The notes: generated from the sequence alone by a model not told the origin. Shown: positions 52,048-60,535, counted from the first letter of the stretch. The stretch: DNA of 64,000 nt from Niastella yeongjuensis (GCF_900110245.1 NZ_FOCZ01000016.1:104459-168458), one strand, 5' to 3'. Numbers and translations: made by a program.

Positions 52048-53091
52048 CTACAAAGTACCCGGTTTAAAGCCACACGATCGCCGTACCATCAGATCGGTAT
52101 TGATAATTATGTTGGCGGCCGGCCGTGCGGGGTCTTCAATTCGCTGGTACAACAGCTCTATGGCCCTTTTACCGATCTCAAAACCGTGTTGTCGAACGGC
52201 AGTAAGCGCCGGATTAAGGGAGGCTGCCCAGTACATATCGTCGAAACCCACGATGGCTATTTCGTCGGGAATGCGCACGCCCCGTTCATGGATCTTTTCC
52301 AACGAACCCAGCGTAAGCAGGTTATTGGCGGTAAAGATGGCTTCGGGTGGTTCAGGCAGATCGAGCAGTTCTGCCGTAATATCTATTCCACTTTGGAAAT
52401 CGGAAGCGCGTCCGCGGATAAGTGTATCATCTACAGGTAAATCGTATTTACGCAAGGCGGCTACGTACCCCGCAATGCGTTCATGGGTAGTAGGGATCGA
52501 CAAATTACCGGTGATGTGGGCAATGCGTTTATGCCCCAGTTTAATAAGGTGTTCCACCGCATTAAATGCGCCCCGTTCATTGTCGGATTTTACTACATCG
52601 GTACTGCAATTTGCAAGCCCGCGATCTATGCAAACCACTGCATGGGTTTGCTCAATCAGGTCTTCGACGTATTTGTCGTGCCCATGATGCGGCGCAATTA
52701 TAAAACCATCGACCGACTCGGATTTTAAAATGTTGATGTACATTTTTTCCTTCTCGGGGTCCTGTGAAAAGTTGCCGATCAGAACAGCCGAGCCATTGGC
52801 ATAGGCAGATTCTTCAATGCCACGGATCACATCTATATAATAGGGGTTGCGAATGTCTGGTATTACCAGGCCTATAAGCCTTCCCGATTTGTAGGAGGAA
52901 CGTAAACGCTGGGCAACACGGTTGGGATGATAGCCGGAGGTCTTAATGGCCTTTTCCACTGCCAGTTTGGTCTCTGGTTTTACAACCGGGTCTCCGTTCA
53001 AAACTCTCGAAACAGTAGCAATGGATACACCCGCCATTTTGGCGACCGATTTTAAGCTGGCAGGTTGTTTTTGTGAAGTACTCAAAAGCAA
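52048..53091 (-). CDS. LacI-family transcription regulator
   Basis: A 347-residue regulator. The helix-turn-helix and hinge are clear: SLKSVAKMAGVSIATVSRVL and GYHPNRVAQRLRSSYKSGRL. The periplasmic-binding-protein-like sensor has LIGLVIPDIRNPYYIDVIRG, VDGFIIAPHHG, and IPDEIAIVGFDDMYWAASLN. The ligand is probably a pectin or rhamnogalacturonan breakdown product, inferred from neighbours. Palindromic operators lie on both sides of the gene, at 53102-53115 (upstream, for autoregulation) and 52010-52023 (before the susC scar and susD). Confidence 0.93.
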   Translation of the reverse strand: MLLSTSQKQPASLKSVAKMAGVSIATVSRVLNGDPVVKPETKLAVEKAIKTSGYHPNRVAQRLRSSYKSGRLIGLVIPDIRNPYYIDVIRGIEESAYANGSAVLIGNFSQDPEKEKMYINILKSESVDGFIIAPHHGHDKYVEDLIEQTHAVVCIDRGLANCSTDVVKSDNERGAFNAVEHLIKLGHKRIAHITGNLSIPTTHERIAGYVAALRKYDLPVDDTLIRGRASDFQSGIDITAELLDLPEPPEAIFTANNLLTLGSLEKIHERGVRIPDEIAIVGFDDMYWAASLNPALTAVRQHGFEIGKRAIELLYQRIEDPARPAANIIINTDLMVRRSCGFKPGTL

Positions 53092-53101
53092 TCGTTTTGT
53101 T

Positions 53102-53115
53102 TGTAAACGTTTTCA
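53102..53115. promoter_or_regulatory. Second LacI-type operator, upstream of the lacI gene
   Basis: TGTAAACGTTTTCA differs by one base from the perfect palindrome at 52010-52023. It is 11 bp upstream of the lacI start codon, a natural position for autorepression. Confidence 0.75.
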
Positions 53116-53281
53116 GAATTCTAATTTAAATAACAATTTTAGAATATCTGACAGCCGCACCTAAAAAAAATAAATTTTAATCTGAGGTTAATTGAACCGG
53201 CCTGTTCTTTAATTGTCGAAAATACACCTCTGCAGGTTGCATGAGTGGAATAAATAACGCAGAAGGAGGTGTTTTCAGCGG

Positions 53282-53830
53282 TCAGTTTAAATTGCAGGCA
53301 ATGTTATACTGTGCTCTGGGTCTTACTGCTTTACAATTTATGTGTAACAGGATCTTATCGGTGTTTTTATCTTTTGCAAGATCTACCTGAATTGAATTAC
53401 TGGTTTGTTTATCTATTATTATCACCCCGTTTTCGTCTTCTCCTGAGGAGGTCTTCAACCAGGTATACCCCCTTAAATTGCCCAACAGGCTGGTCGCCGG
53501 CATAATCATTTCATCAAAATAGGGCACCGTGTCGTTCCTGAACATTACTGTTTCATTTTGACAATCAATTTTCAGGGACTCGATAAATTTCAGGTTGTTA
53601 TCGGTTGTGGTAAACGTGATCACATTCGACTGGCGGTTAACTTTTACCGATCCGGTTGACTGTACTGACCGGACTTTCCTGTCGAAGCTTAAGACTTCAA
53701 CCTGGTAACTGTCTTTTGCAAGAAGGGAGTCGATAAATAGAAACTGGCTGCTACGGCCTTGTTGGCTAAACGTAGATTGGCTGGCAGCAAAGGTGGCAAT
53801 CGCTAACAAAAACAGAGTTCTTAATCTCAT
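53282..53830 (-). CDS. Secreted hypothetical protein
   Basis: A 182-residue protein from the ATG at 53830; a GTG 6 bp upstream is in frame. The signal peptide is MRLRTLFLLAIATFAASQST. The mature part is beta-rich (SVKVNRQSNVITFTTTDNNL, NGVIIIDKQTSNSIQVDLAK) with no recognised family. It is divergent from the next gene and not obviously part of the pectin locus. Confidence 0.6.
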   Translation of the reverse strand: MRLRTLFLLAIATFAASQSTFSQQGRSSQFLFIDSLLAKDSYQVEVLSFDRKVRSVQSTGSVKVNRQSNVITFTTTDNNLKFIESLKIDCQNETVMFRNDTVPYFDEMIMPATSLLGNLRGYTWLKTSSGEDENGVIIIDKQTSNSIQVDLAKDKNTDKILLHINCKAVRPRAQYNIACNLN

Positions 53831-53934
53831 CGGCACTATTATTCTTGAGACGAATATAAAGATTTTATCAAATCATCAAAAATCTAGCTTATGGCTGATT
53901 TGTAACGGATTATTTGATTGTATATTGCCCGCCT

Positions 53935-54363
53935 ATGGAATTCAACCCAGAAAACAAGGTAGTGCAATTGTGCGCCCAGGGAATGGAACAGGAAGGAAAA
54001 GGCCAGCCCGAAGAAGCTGCCCGGCTGTTTAATGAAGCCTGGGCCATTGCGGCAACGGATTTTGAACGGTTTACGGCCGCGCATTATGTGGCCCGTCATC
54101 AGAAAAGTGTGTGGAATAAATTATTGTGGGATCTAAAAGCGCTGTCCCATGCCTTAAAAATCGAAGAGGAAGGCATCAAGGCCAGCCTGGCTTCTCTGTA
54201 TTTGAATGTTGCAAAATGTTATGAGGATCTGGACGATTTTGGGAATGCTAAAATAAATTATCAACTTGCTTTATCTTTTGTTGATTTTCTTCCCAACGAC
54301 GGCTTTGGGAATATGATCAGGTCTGGAATAGCCCGGGGACTTGAACGGGTTGAAGGGAGATAG
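53935..54363 (+). CDS. TPR-like cytoplasmic hypothetical protein
   Basis: A 142-residue protein from the ATG at 53935. Helical repeats resemble TPRs: CAQGMEQEGKGQPEEAARLF, FTAAHYVARHQKSVWNKLLW, and LYLNVAKCYEDLDDFGNAKI. It has no signal peptide. The endonuclease V gene starts 27 bp downstream on the same strand, suggesting co-transcription, although a promoter-like element also lies at the junction. Confidence 0.65.
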   Translation: MEFNPENKVVQLCAQGMEQEGKGQPEEAARLFNEAWAIAATDFERFTAAHYVARHQKSVWNKLLWDLKALSHALKIEEEGIKASLASLYLNVAKCYEDLDDFGNAKINYQLALSFVDFLPNDGFGNMIRSGIARGLERVEGR

Positions 54364-54371
54364 TAAATTTG
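54364..54371 (+). promoter_or_regulatory. Candidate -7 promoter element of the endonuclease V gene
   Basis: TAAATTTG fits TAnnTTTG. It lies 18 bp upstream of the ATG at 54390 and begins directly after the stop of the preceding gene. Confidence 0.45.
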
Positions 54372-54389
54372 TAGCTACAGAAAACAATT

Positions 54390-54893
54390 ATGATCCTCGC
54401 AATCGATGTTCATTATAAGGAAACCACCGCTAAGGCAGTAGGTGCGTTGCTTCAAAATTGGGATGATGCCGTTGCACAGCAGCATATAATCAAATATATT
54501 GATGCTGTGGAGGAATATGTTCCCGGTTCGTTTTATAAGCGGGAACTTCCCTGTATTCTGGAGATCTTTAAATCGGTAGATCTGCACAGCCTGAACTATA
54601 TAATCATCGATGGTTTTGTGGTGTTGGACGATTCCGGCAAACCCGGCTTGGGGGCATATGTATATGAAAGCATTCAATCGCAGGTACCGGTAATAGGTGT
54701 TGCGAAAACCAACTTTCATCAAAATGAACAGCATGTAATTCAGGTTCTGCGTGGCGACAGTGCCAAACCATTATATGTAACCGCAATTGGTACTGACCTG
54801 CCTGTGGCGGCTGAACATATAAAGAGTATGCACGGTGAGTTCAGGCTGCCCACCGTGTTAAAAGAAATGGACCGGATAACGAAAGAATCCTGA
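54390..54893 (+). CDS. Compact endonuclease V-family protein
   Basis: A 167-residue protein with the endonuclease V core. The catalytic set is Asp6 (MILAIDVHY), Glu52 (YVPGSFYKRELPCI), and Asp74 (IIDGFVVLDDSGKPGLGA), followed by PVIGVAKTNFH. Classical Nfi enzymes are about 220 residues, so the C-terminal part is short here and the N-terminus starts right at the first strand. The expected role is cutting near deaminated purines (inosine) in DNA or RNA. It ends one base before the convergent nucleotidyltransferase gene. Confidence 0.82.
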   Translation: MILAIDVHYKETTAKAVGALLQNWDDAVAQQHIIKYIDAVEEYVPGSFYKRELPCILEIFKSVDLHSLNYIIIDGFVVLDDSGKPGLGAYVYESIQSQVPVIGVAKTNFHQNEQHVIQVLRGDSAKPLYVTAIGTDLPVAAEHIKSMHGEFRLPTVLKEMDRITKES

Positions 54894-55535
54894 TCAAAAT
54901 TCATTGACCGGTAACAATTCTGCTTCTATTCTTTTTCTAAATGGCTCGTACTCCTTTTCGGTATACCATTTGGCTTTTTGCGCCAATAAGATGTTTACGC
55001 GTGTGCCCTGCTGTAGGGTCACTGCAAACAATTTCTCCTGTAATTCCCATTTAAGTGTATTGGAATAATCATTATTGGTAAGAATGAGCATGTCCCAGTC
55101 GCTTTGTGGGTTGTAGGCGCCTTTTGCGCGATTGCCGTAGAGCATTATCCCGGCATCTGGGGTGATACTGGTTATTATTGTTTGTAAAGTAGCCAGTGTT
55201 TTTCTGTCGGCTATTTCCTGGTTGGTTTGCTCAAAGATGCCGCCAAATCCATTGTTAAGCATAAAGTGTTTTACAATAGCGCGAAAGACTTTATTAGGCG
55301 TAACCTGCAGCAACTCGCAGGCCCGTTGCTTTTGCCGCGGATCCTCCGTAATGCCCTTGGCACATATAATAGCCATTCTCATTTTCTCATTCGCTTCCAG
55401 TTGTTTTTCTGTGAGCTTCCTTTTGCTCATATCAGGAACAGCCGTTAATAAAGTCTGACCCTGGTATTGCTTTACCACCAGGTTTTTCATTTTCCCGGAA
55501 ACACCTTCCAGGAGCGGATTGCCTTTTACGATCAT
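54894..55535 (-). CDS. Nucleotidyltransferase domain fused to a Bacteroidota-specific N-terminal domain
   Basis: A 213-residue protein in two parts. The first 90 residues (VKGNPLLEGVSGKMKNLVVK, VPDMSKRKLTEKQLEANEKM) resemble small stand-alone hypothetical proteins of this phylum. Residues about 115-200 are a minimal nucleotidyltransferase (MNT-like) domain with YGNRAKGAYNPQSDWDMLIL, where the GSxAxG motif has Asn135 for Ser and the catalytic pair is Asp146/Asp148. MNT domains are known from toxin-antitoxin and modification systems; whether this one is active is unknown. No HEPN partner is adjacent. Confidence 0.75.
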   Translation of the reverse strand: MIVKGNPLLEGVSGKMKNLVVKQYQGQTLLTAVPDMSKRKLTEKQLEANEKMRMAIICAKGITEDPRQKQRACELLQVTPNKVFRAIVKHFMLNNGFGGIFEQTNQEIADRKTLATLQTIITSITPDAGIMLYGNRAKGAYNPQSDWDMLILTNNDYSNTLKWELQEKLFAVTLQQGTRVNILLAQKAKWYTEKEYEPFRKRIEAELLPVNEF

Positions 55536-55602
55536 GGTTGATTAGTATTAAATGAATATAACTAATATTCGTCATATAACCATAGATTCTGCGTTCTATT
55601 TT

Positions 55603-55680
55603 CATTCATCTTCCATGCTGTAATGGAAGATGAATGGAGGAACAATGGAGGATGAATGGAAGATGAATGAAGGATAGATG
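55603..55680. repeat. Period-11 repeat array with inverted leading copy
   Basis: Five units of the type ATGGAAGATGA (55623-55677) are tandemly arranged. To the left, CATTCATCTTCCAT (55603-55616) is a perfect reverse complement of the first unit start (55623-55636), with a 6-nt loop, making a 14-bp hairpin. It lies between the nucleotidyltransferase promoter side and the rhamnosidase gene end. Confidence 0.8.
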
Positions 55681-55722
55681 TTAGATTTAAGATTATTGAG
55701 GCCATTTGAGGGGTAAAAAGTG

Positions 55723-55774
55723 AAAACTCCCATTCTGGATAACCGGTAATCGGTAACCCTGAATGGGAGTTTTT
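55723..55774 (-). terminator. Terminator of the rhamnosidase gene
   Basis: AAAACTCCCATTC pairs with GAATGGGAGTTTT across an internal loop that itself contains ACCGGTA/ATCGGTA. It lies 36 bp after the GH78 stop on the minus strand, with a T run on that strand. Confidence 0.8.
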
Positions 55775-55809
55775 ATAAATTGATGAAAGTTGATGTGGAA
55801 CTGATATCC

Positions 55810-58521
55810 CTAATGCGCCCCGCTGATCACAAAATGATACTTTCCTGAACCTGCTTTTACCATTACATATTGATCATCTGAAGTGGCTACCTGTAGGTCT
55901 TTCTGGGCCGACAAGGCTATACCGCTTTCGGTAATGGTACTTTCTGGGGAGGCGGGCAAATAAATAGCTGCGGTGGTATTGGCCGGCACTTCTACATCAA
56001 CCGTTAATTCGTTGCCATTGGTTGACCAGCCGCTGCTTACCGTTCCATAATAAGTTTGTAACGTAGCCGCAGCATTGGTTAATCCACCACCGGGGTGTGG
56101 CTGTATTTTTATGTGTTTGTAACCGGGACCGTCTTCATATGTATCCAAACCGGCGATAACACGGTACATCCAGTCGCCAATAGCGCCATATGCGTAATGG
56201 TTAAAGGAGTTCATGCCCGGGGTTTGAAAGGTGCTGTCGGGTTTTTGTCCGTCCCAACGTTCCCAAATGGTGGTAGCGCCCATTTTAACGGGGTACAGCC
56301 ACGATGGGTAAGTTTCCTGTAACAGTAAGGTATAGGCCATGTCAGTATATCCAAAACGGCTTAATACATGGCACAGGTAAGGTGTTCCCAGGAAACCGGT
56401 CGTTAAATGGTTTCTATAATCCTTAATATTTTGTACCAGCCTGGCTGCTGCCTGTGCACGCAGGGCTTCCGGTAACATATCGAACTGCAGGGCCAGTACG
56501 TATGCCGTTTGGGTGGGTGAAACCAGGCGTCCATTGGGCGTGAGGTATTCATTTACAAATGCTGCTTTTACTTTTTGTAACAGCTCCCCGTAGGTGGTTA
56601 CGTCTTCGGTTTTGCCTAATTGTTTGGCGGCATTGATCAGCAGTTGGGTTGAGTGAGCATAGAAACACTGGGCAATTAAATATTTGTCGGTAACGGCGGC
56701 TTTGCCATCATTGTCGTCAAAAGGCCGGTAAAAAAGCCAGTCACCAAAATGGAAACCGGTTTGCCACAGGTCATTCTTGCTTTGGGCCTGCATATAACCT
56801 ACCCAGGCTTTCATGCTGCTGTACTGTTCTTCCAGTATTCGTTTATCGCCATAGGCCAGGTACATGTTCCAGGGCGCAATGGTGCATACATCGGCCCAGC
56901 CGGTTGATGCGCTGGAATTGGGGCCTAATACATTGGGTATTACATGTGGCACGGCGCCATCGGCTCTTTGATCGGCTGTTACATCGTGCAGCCATTTGGC
57001 AAAGAAATTATTGACGCCAAAGTTAAACGAAGCGGTACGGGAGAAAGCCTGTGCGTCGCCCGTCCAGCCGAGGCGTTCATCACGTTGCGGGCAATCGGTT
57101 GGCACATCGAGGAAATTGCCGCGTTGTCCCCATTGAATATTATGTTGTAACTGATTGAGCAAGGGCTGAGAACAGGTGAAGGTACCGGTGGGTTGCATAT
57201 CTGAGTACAGGGCCACTGCGGTGAAATTATCCGGGTTTATTTCTCCGGGATATCCTTCCACCTGAATATACCGGAAGCCAAACCAGGAAAAATGCGGTTC
57301 CAGCGTTCTTTCTTCTTTCCCATCCAGGATATACGTGGCCGTTGCTTTGGCTACGCGCAGGTTTTCGGTATAGAAATTACCATATTTATCCAGCACTTCT
57401 GCATGCTTTATTACAATGGAGTCGCCGCTATTGCCTTTTGCTTTTACCATTACCCAGCCAACCAGGTTCTGGCCAAAATCAAGTACGGTTTTTCCATTGG
57501 GAGTGGTGAGCACTTTTATGGGTTTGAAAGTTTCGTGCTTTTTTACCGGTTCATTATATGTGGTTACCAGCACGTCTTTTGAAAAATCACTGGTTTGTGT
57601 TTGGCTCCAGTCTGTATCGTTGAAGCCGGCATTCGTCCAGCCGCTTTTTTCTGCACGGGTATCTACTGTTTCGCCATGGTAAATTTCATCATAACGAATG
57701 GGGCCGGTGGAAGATTTCCAGGTACCGTCTGTTATTAAATTTTGGGTAGAACCGTCGGTAAAGGTGATGGCGATTTGTACCAGTAAGCCGGCATCGCTGC
57801 CATAGGAGTTTTTGTTACCGCCCCAGGCCAGGTAACCGCGGTACCAGCCATTGCCCACAGTAACGCCCATGGCATTGGCGCCAGTTACCAATAAGGAGGT
57901 AACATCATATACCTGGTATTGCAGGCGTTTGTTGTAGCTTGTCCAGCCGGGGGTAAGGTAGGCATCCCCTACCCGCTGCCCGTTTATCTGGGCTTCGTAC
58001 AGCCCATGTGCGGTGATGTAAGCCGTGGCTGTACGTATCTTTTTAGGGAGTGTGAATGTTTTGCGGTACAGGACAGCCGGGCGATCACTTTCTTCGGTGA
58101 ACCCGGGGATGATCCACTGGGCTTTCCAGTCGGCCGGTGATGATAATGCCGTTTGAAAGGTAGCTGGTGCGCTCCAGGGAGTTACTTTACCAGCGGTGTC
58201 CCAAACACGCACCTGCCAGCTGTATTTGGTGGCTGGTTGCAGTGGATTACCGGCATACGGTACCTGTACTGATTGTGCGGAATTGACCTTGCCACTGTTC
58301 CATACAGCGGTTTTACCTGCTGTTAGTTTTATTTCCCAGGCAGCTTGTTGCACGTTGCGCTGAGCGGCTGTAAGCTGCCAGCTAAAACGCGGTGCTGCTA
58401 CATTTATTCCAAGGGGATTTACGAGGTTTTCAGTGAGCAGGTGTTGCAGGGTAACCTGACCAGTTGCACCCCATGTACTTAACAGGATGCACCAGCCGGC
58501 AATAAGCAGATCCTTTTTCAT
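55810..58521 (-). CDS. Alpha-L-rhamnosidase, glycoside hydrolase family 78
   Basis: A 903-residue secreted enzyme with a signal peptide (STWGATGQV). The N-terminal sandwich has LLTENLVNPLGINVAAPRFS, followed by the Bac_rhamnosid N domain (YITAHGLYEAQINGQRVGDA, GNGWYRGYLAWGG). The (alpha/alpha)6 catalytic domain has DVPTDCPQRDERLGWTGDAQ with the acidic pocket and SYPSWLYPVKMGATTIWERW. It removes terminal rhamnose from rhamnogalacturonan or related glycans. It is monocistronic, and no copy of the LacI palindrome was seen in its upstream region. Confidence 0.93.
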   Translation of the reverse strand: MKKDLLIAGWCILLSTWGATGQVTLQHLLTENLVNPLGINVAAPRFSWQLTAAQRNVQQAAWEIKLTAGKTAVWNSGKVNSAQSVQVPYAGNPLQPATKYSWQVRVWDTAGKVTPWSAPATFQTALSSPADWKAQWIIPGFTEESDRPAVLYRKTFTLPKKIRTATAYITAHGLYEAQINGQRVGDAYLTPGWTSYNKRLQYQVYDVTSLLVTGANAMGVTVGNGWYRGYLAWGGNKNSYGSDAGLLVQIAITFTDGSTQNLITDGTWKSSTGPIRYDEIYHGETVDTRAEKSGWTNAGFNDTDWSQTQTSDFSKDVLVTTYNEPVKKHETFKPIKVLTTPNGKTVLDFGQNLVGWVMVKAKGNSGDSIVIKHAEVLDKYGNFYTENLRVAKATATYILDGKEERTLEPHFSWFGFRYIQVEGYPGEINPDNFTAVALYSDMQPTGTFTCSQPLLNQLQHNIQWGQRGNFLDVPTDCPQRDERLGWTGDAQAFSRTASFNFGVNNFFAKWLHDVTADQRADGAVPHVIPNVLGPNSSASTGWADVCTIAPWNMYLAYGDKRILEEQYSSMKAWVGYMQAQSKNDLWQTGFHFGDWLFYRPFDDNDGKAAVTDKYLIAQCFYAHSTQLLINAAKQLGKTEDVTTYGELLQKVKAAFVNEYLTPNGRLVSPTQTAYVLALQFDMLPEALRAQAAARLVQNIKDYRNHLTTGFLGTPYLCHVLSRFGYTDMAYTLLLQETYPSWLYPVKMGATTIWERWDGQKPDSTFQTPGMNSFNHYAYGAIGDWMYRVIAGLDTYEDGPGYKHIKIQPHPGGGLTNAAATLQTYYGTVSSGWSTNGNELTVDVEVPANTTAAIYLPASPESTITESGIALSAQKDLQVATSDDQYVMVKAGSGKYHFVISGAH

Positions 58522-58630
58522 TGGCAGGCCATTTTTAGTTTTAGGATAAACAAGGTAAGAAAAACCATCGATGTGGCATCCTGTTTAATCCTGAATGGCG
58601 CATATGGTATCACAAATACATATATCCCCG

Positions 58631-59332
58631 TTAAATTTCCAGGCCGTTGGTGTCGGTAGTGAGCACCTCGCTCATGTAATCAAAGAAAGGGCGCATGTTT
58701 TTGAAGGTGGTACTGGCTGTTGTAAGAAACTGATCGCTCAATACTTCCTTATCGGTAAACTGTCTGGTCAACAGGAATTGTTTATAGCGTAACAGGTCAA
58801 TGGCTTCGTGACTGGCGTCGAAACCTTTGGGCGATGTTTTTACCTGCTCGCCTTTCAGCATGCCGAAGGTGGTGGTGAATGATTTACTTTTCAGGATCTT
58901 TCTTAACGCAGCGGCATCAAAGGCAATTTCATCACGAATGCGTTTCAGGTCTGGCGCATTGGGTGCCCAGAAACCGCCGGTGAGATAACTATTGCCCGGT
59001 TCCAGGTGAAAATAATAACCACCCCGGCGAAATTTGGTAGCGCGTTTAAAATTTCCGCTCCAGTTTGTTTTATACGGTGTTTTATCGTTTGAAAAGCGAA
59101 TGTCGCGATAGATACGATGCAGGCTTTTTTTGCCGGATGGCGTTTCTATTTCATCATGTTTATTCAATTCCCGCAGCAATGCTTCTGCAAAAAGCTCTAC
59201 CTGCTCCAGTTCCTGTTGATACCGGTCTTTGTGGGTATTGAACCAATCGCGGTGATTGTTCTTTTTTAATGTCTGTAAGAATTCGAACCCTGATTTACGA
59301 ACTACTGGTTGCACTGTTGTTTGTTTTGCCAT
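58631..59332 (-). CDS. DUF2461 family protein
   Basis: A 233-residue protein with the DUF2461 (TIGR02453-like) pattern: FEFLQTLKKNNHRDWFNTHK, SLHRIYRDIRFSNDKTPYKT then NWSGNF, and YYFHLEPGNSYLTGGFWAP. The function of the family is unknown. It starts 1 bp after the HxlR stop codon, so the two are one operon, possibly also controlled by the operators upstream of hxlR. Confidence 0.9.
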   Translation of the reverse strand: MAKQTTVQPVVRKSGFEFLQTLKKNNHRDWFNTHKDRYQQELEQVELFAEALLRELNKHDEIETPSGKKSLHRIYRDIRFSNDKTPYKTNWSGNFKRATKFRRGGYYFHLEPGNSYLTGGFWAPNAPDLKRIRDEIAFDAAALRKILKSKSFTTTFGMLKGEQVKTSPKGFDASHEAIDLLRYKQFLLTRQFTDKEVLSDQFLTTASTTFKNMRPFFDYMSEVLTTDTNGLEI

Positions 59333-59333
59333 A

Positions 59334-59690
59334 TTAATCCTTTGCCATCACTTTTTTACGGTGTTTGGTACCCCATTTGTATAACTCCGATATCAGATTA
59401 TCCAGCGATTCGCCATATTCCGTGAGCGAATATTCCACTACAACGGGAACAGAATCATATACGGTCCGGGTTATAAGTTTATTCATTTCCAGATCGCGTA
59501 GTTCTTTTGACAGCATGCGGTCTGTTATTTTAGGAATGTCTTTGGCTATTTCACTAAACCTTTTATTGCCAAACTGTAATGAGATAATGATAGGTAATTT
59601 CCATTTGCCACTCAGTACGCTGATGGCATCTGATACCGGCAATATCAAACCCAGGCATTTGTGGTATTCGTGTGCTTCTTTTTTTGCCAT
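59334..59690 (-). CDS. HxlR-family winged-helix regulator
   Basis: A 118-residue regulator with the HxlR layout: HKCLGLILPVSDAISVLSGK ending in the conserved Cys-to-WK region, FGNKRFSEIAKDIPKITDRM for the recognition helix, and VYDSVPVVVEYSLTEYGESL for the wing. HxlR proteins often sense electrophiles or quinones through a Cys. It is divergent from an FMN oxidoreductase gene across a spacer full of inverted repeats, so it very probably controls both directions. Confidence 0.92.
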   Translation of the reverse strand: MAKKEAHEYHKCLGLILPVSDAISVLSGKWKLPIIISLQFGNKRFSEIAKDIPKITDRMLSKELRDLEMNKLITRTVYDSVPVVVEYSLTEYGESLDNLISELYKWGTKHRKKVMAKD

Positions 59691-59711
59691 GTTATTGCTT
59701 TTTATTGTGTT

Positions 59712-59799
59712 GCTATATCCAGGTATAGTGCTATACCTGCGTATAGAGCTATATCCTCAGTAAGTGCTATACATGCGTATAGTACTTACGAATGTATAG
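59712..59799. promoter_or_regulatory. Operator array between hxlR and the azoreductase gene
   Basis: The element CTATA/TATAG repeats at short spacing. GGTATAGTGCTATACC (59722-59737) is a perfect palindrome. CTATACCTGCGTATAG (59731-59746) has CTATAC/GTATAG arms and overlaps it. The 30-bp inverted repeat at 59760-59789 has GTAAGT and CTATAC arms matched by GTATAG and ACTTAC, with one mismatch. A further TATAGC follows at 59794. Several HxlR dimers could bind side by side. Confidence 0.8.
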
Positions 59800-59871
59800 C
59801 AAAGGTACATAGCTTTGTTGTGAAAACAAAAACACAGTAACAAACTCAGGCAATAACTAAAATTGATAAAG

Positions 59872-60480
59872 ATGAAAAAGATATTGAACATCGTGTCGAG
59901 TGCAAAAGGAAACAACTCGTACAGCATTAAATTGTCAAACGCTATTATTGACAAATTGTTAGCAGCTTATCCCGACAGCCAGGTAAAAACGCATGACCTG
60001 ACGGCGAATCCCCTGCCGCATTTATTTGAAGATCAGGTGGCTGCCTTTTATACTCCGGCAGAACAACGTACAGACGACCATAAAAAGCTGGTTAGTTATT
60101 CTGACCAGGCTATACAGGATTTGAAGGAAGCCGATTTTGTGGTGATTGGGGTGCCTTTGTATAATTTTAACATTCCTTCTTCTTTAAAATCCTGGATTGA
60201 TAATATTGTGCGTCACAACATCACTTTCAAATATGAAAATGGAGCCCCCCAGGGAATGGTGGTTAATAAGAAGGTATACCTGGCCATGGCAACCGGTGGT
60301 ATTTATTCAGAAGGGCCGATGAAACCTTATGATTTTGCAGAACCATTTTTGCGGTTTATTCTGTCATTTATCGGGTTGAACGATATCACCACCTTCCGGG
60401 TGGAGGGAACGGCCATTCCTGATCTGGCCAATGCTGCCTTTCCCAAAGCAGTGGAAACGGTGAATGAGCATGTATTCTAA
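59872..60480 (+). CDS. FMN-dependent NADH azoreductase-like oxidoreductase
   Basis: A 202-residue flavodoxin-fold enzyme from the ATG at 59872 (three residues upstream is another start). It has KKILNIVSSAKGNNSYSIKL at the FMN phosphate loop, FVVIGVPLYNFNIPSSLKSW with IDNIVR for the flavin-binding segment, and YLAMATGGIYSEGPMKPYDF. These are the AzoR signatures. It reduces quinones or azo compounds with NADH. Control by the divergent HxlR regulator is a common arrangement and is supported by the operator array. Confidence 0.92.
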   Translation: MKKILNIVSSAKGNNSYSIKLSNAIIDKLLAAYPDSQVKTHDLTANPLPHLFEDQVAAFYTPAEQRTDDHKKLVSYSDQAIQDLKEADFVVIGVPLYNFNIPSSLKSWIDNIVRHNITFKYENGAPQGMVVNKKVYLAMATGGIYSEGPMKPYDFAEPFLRFILSFIGLNDITTFRVEGTAIPDLANAAFPKAVETVNEHVF

Positions 60481-60507
60481 TTAATTTTAATTTATTTAGT
60501 GTGTGGG

Positions 60508-60535
60508 GGCCTGTTTGGATATTGCCAAACAGGCC
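60508..60535 (+). terminator. Terminator of the azoreductase gene
   Basis: GGCCTGTTTGG (60508-60518) pairs perfectly with CCAAACAGGCC (60525-60535) around a 6-nt loop. The following T tract is weak (TCTGGCTTG). Confidence 0.75.
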
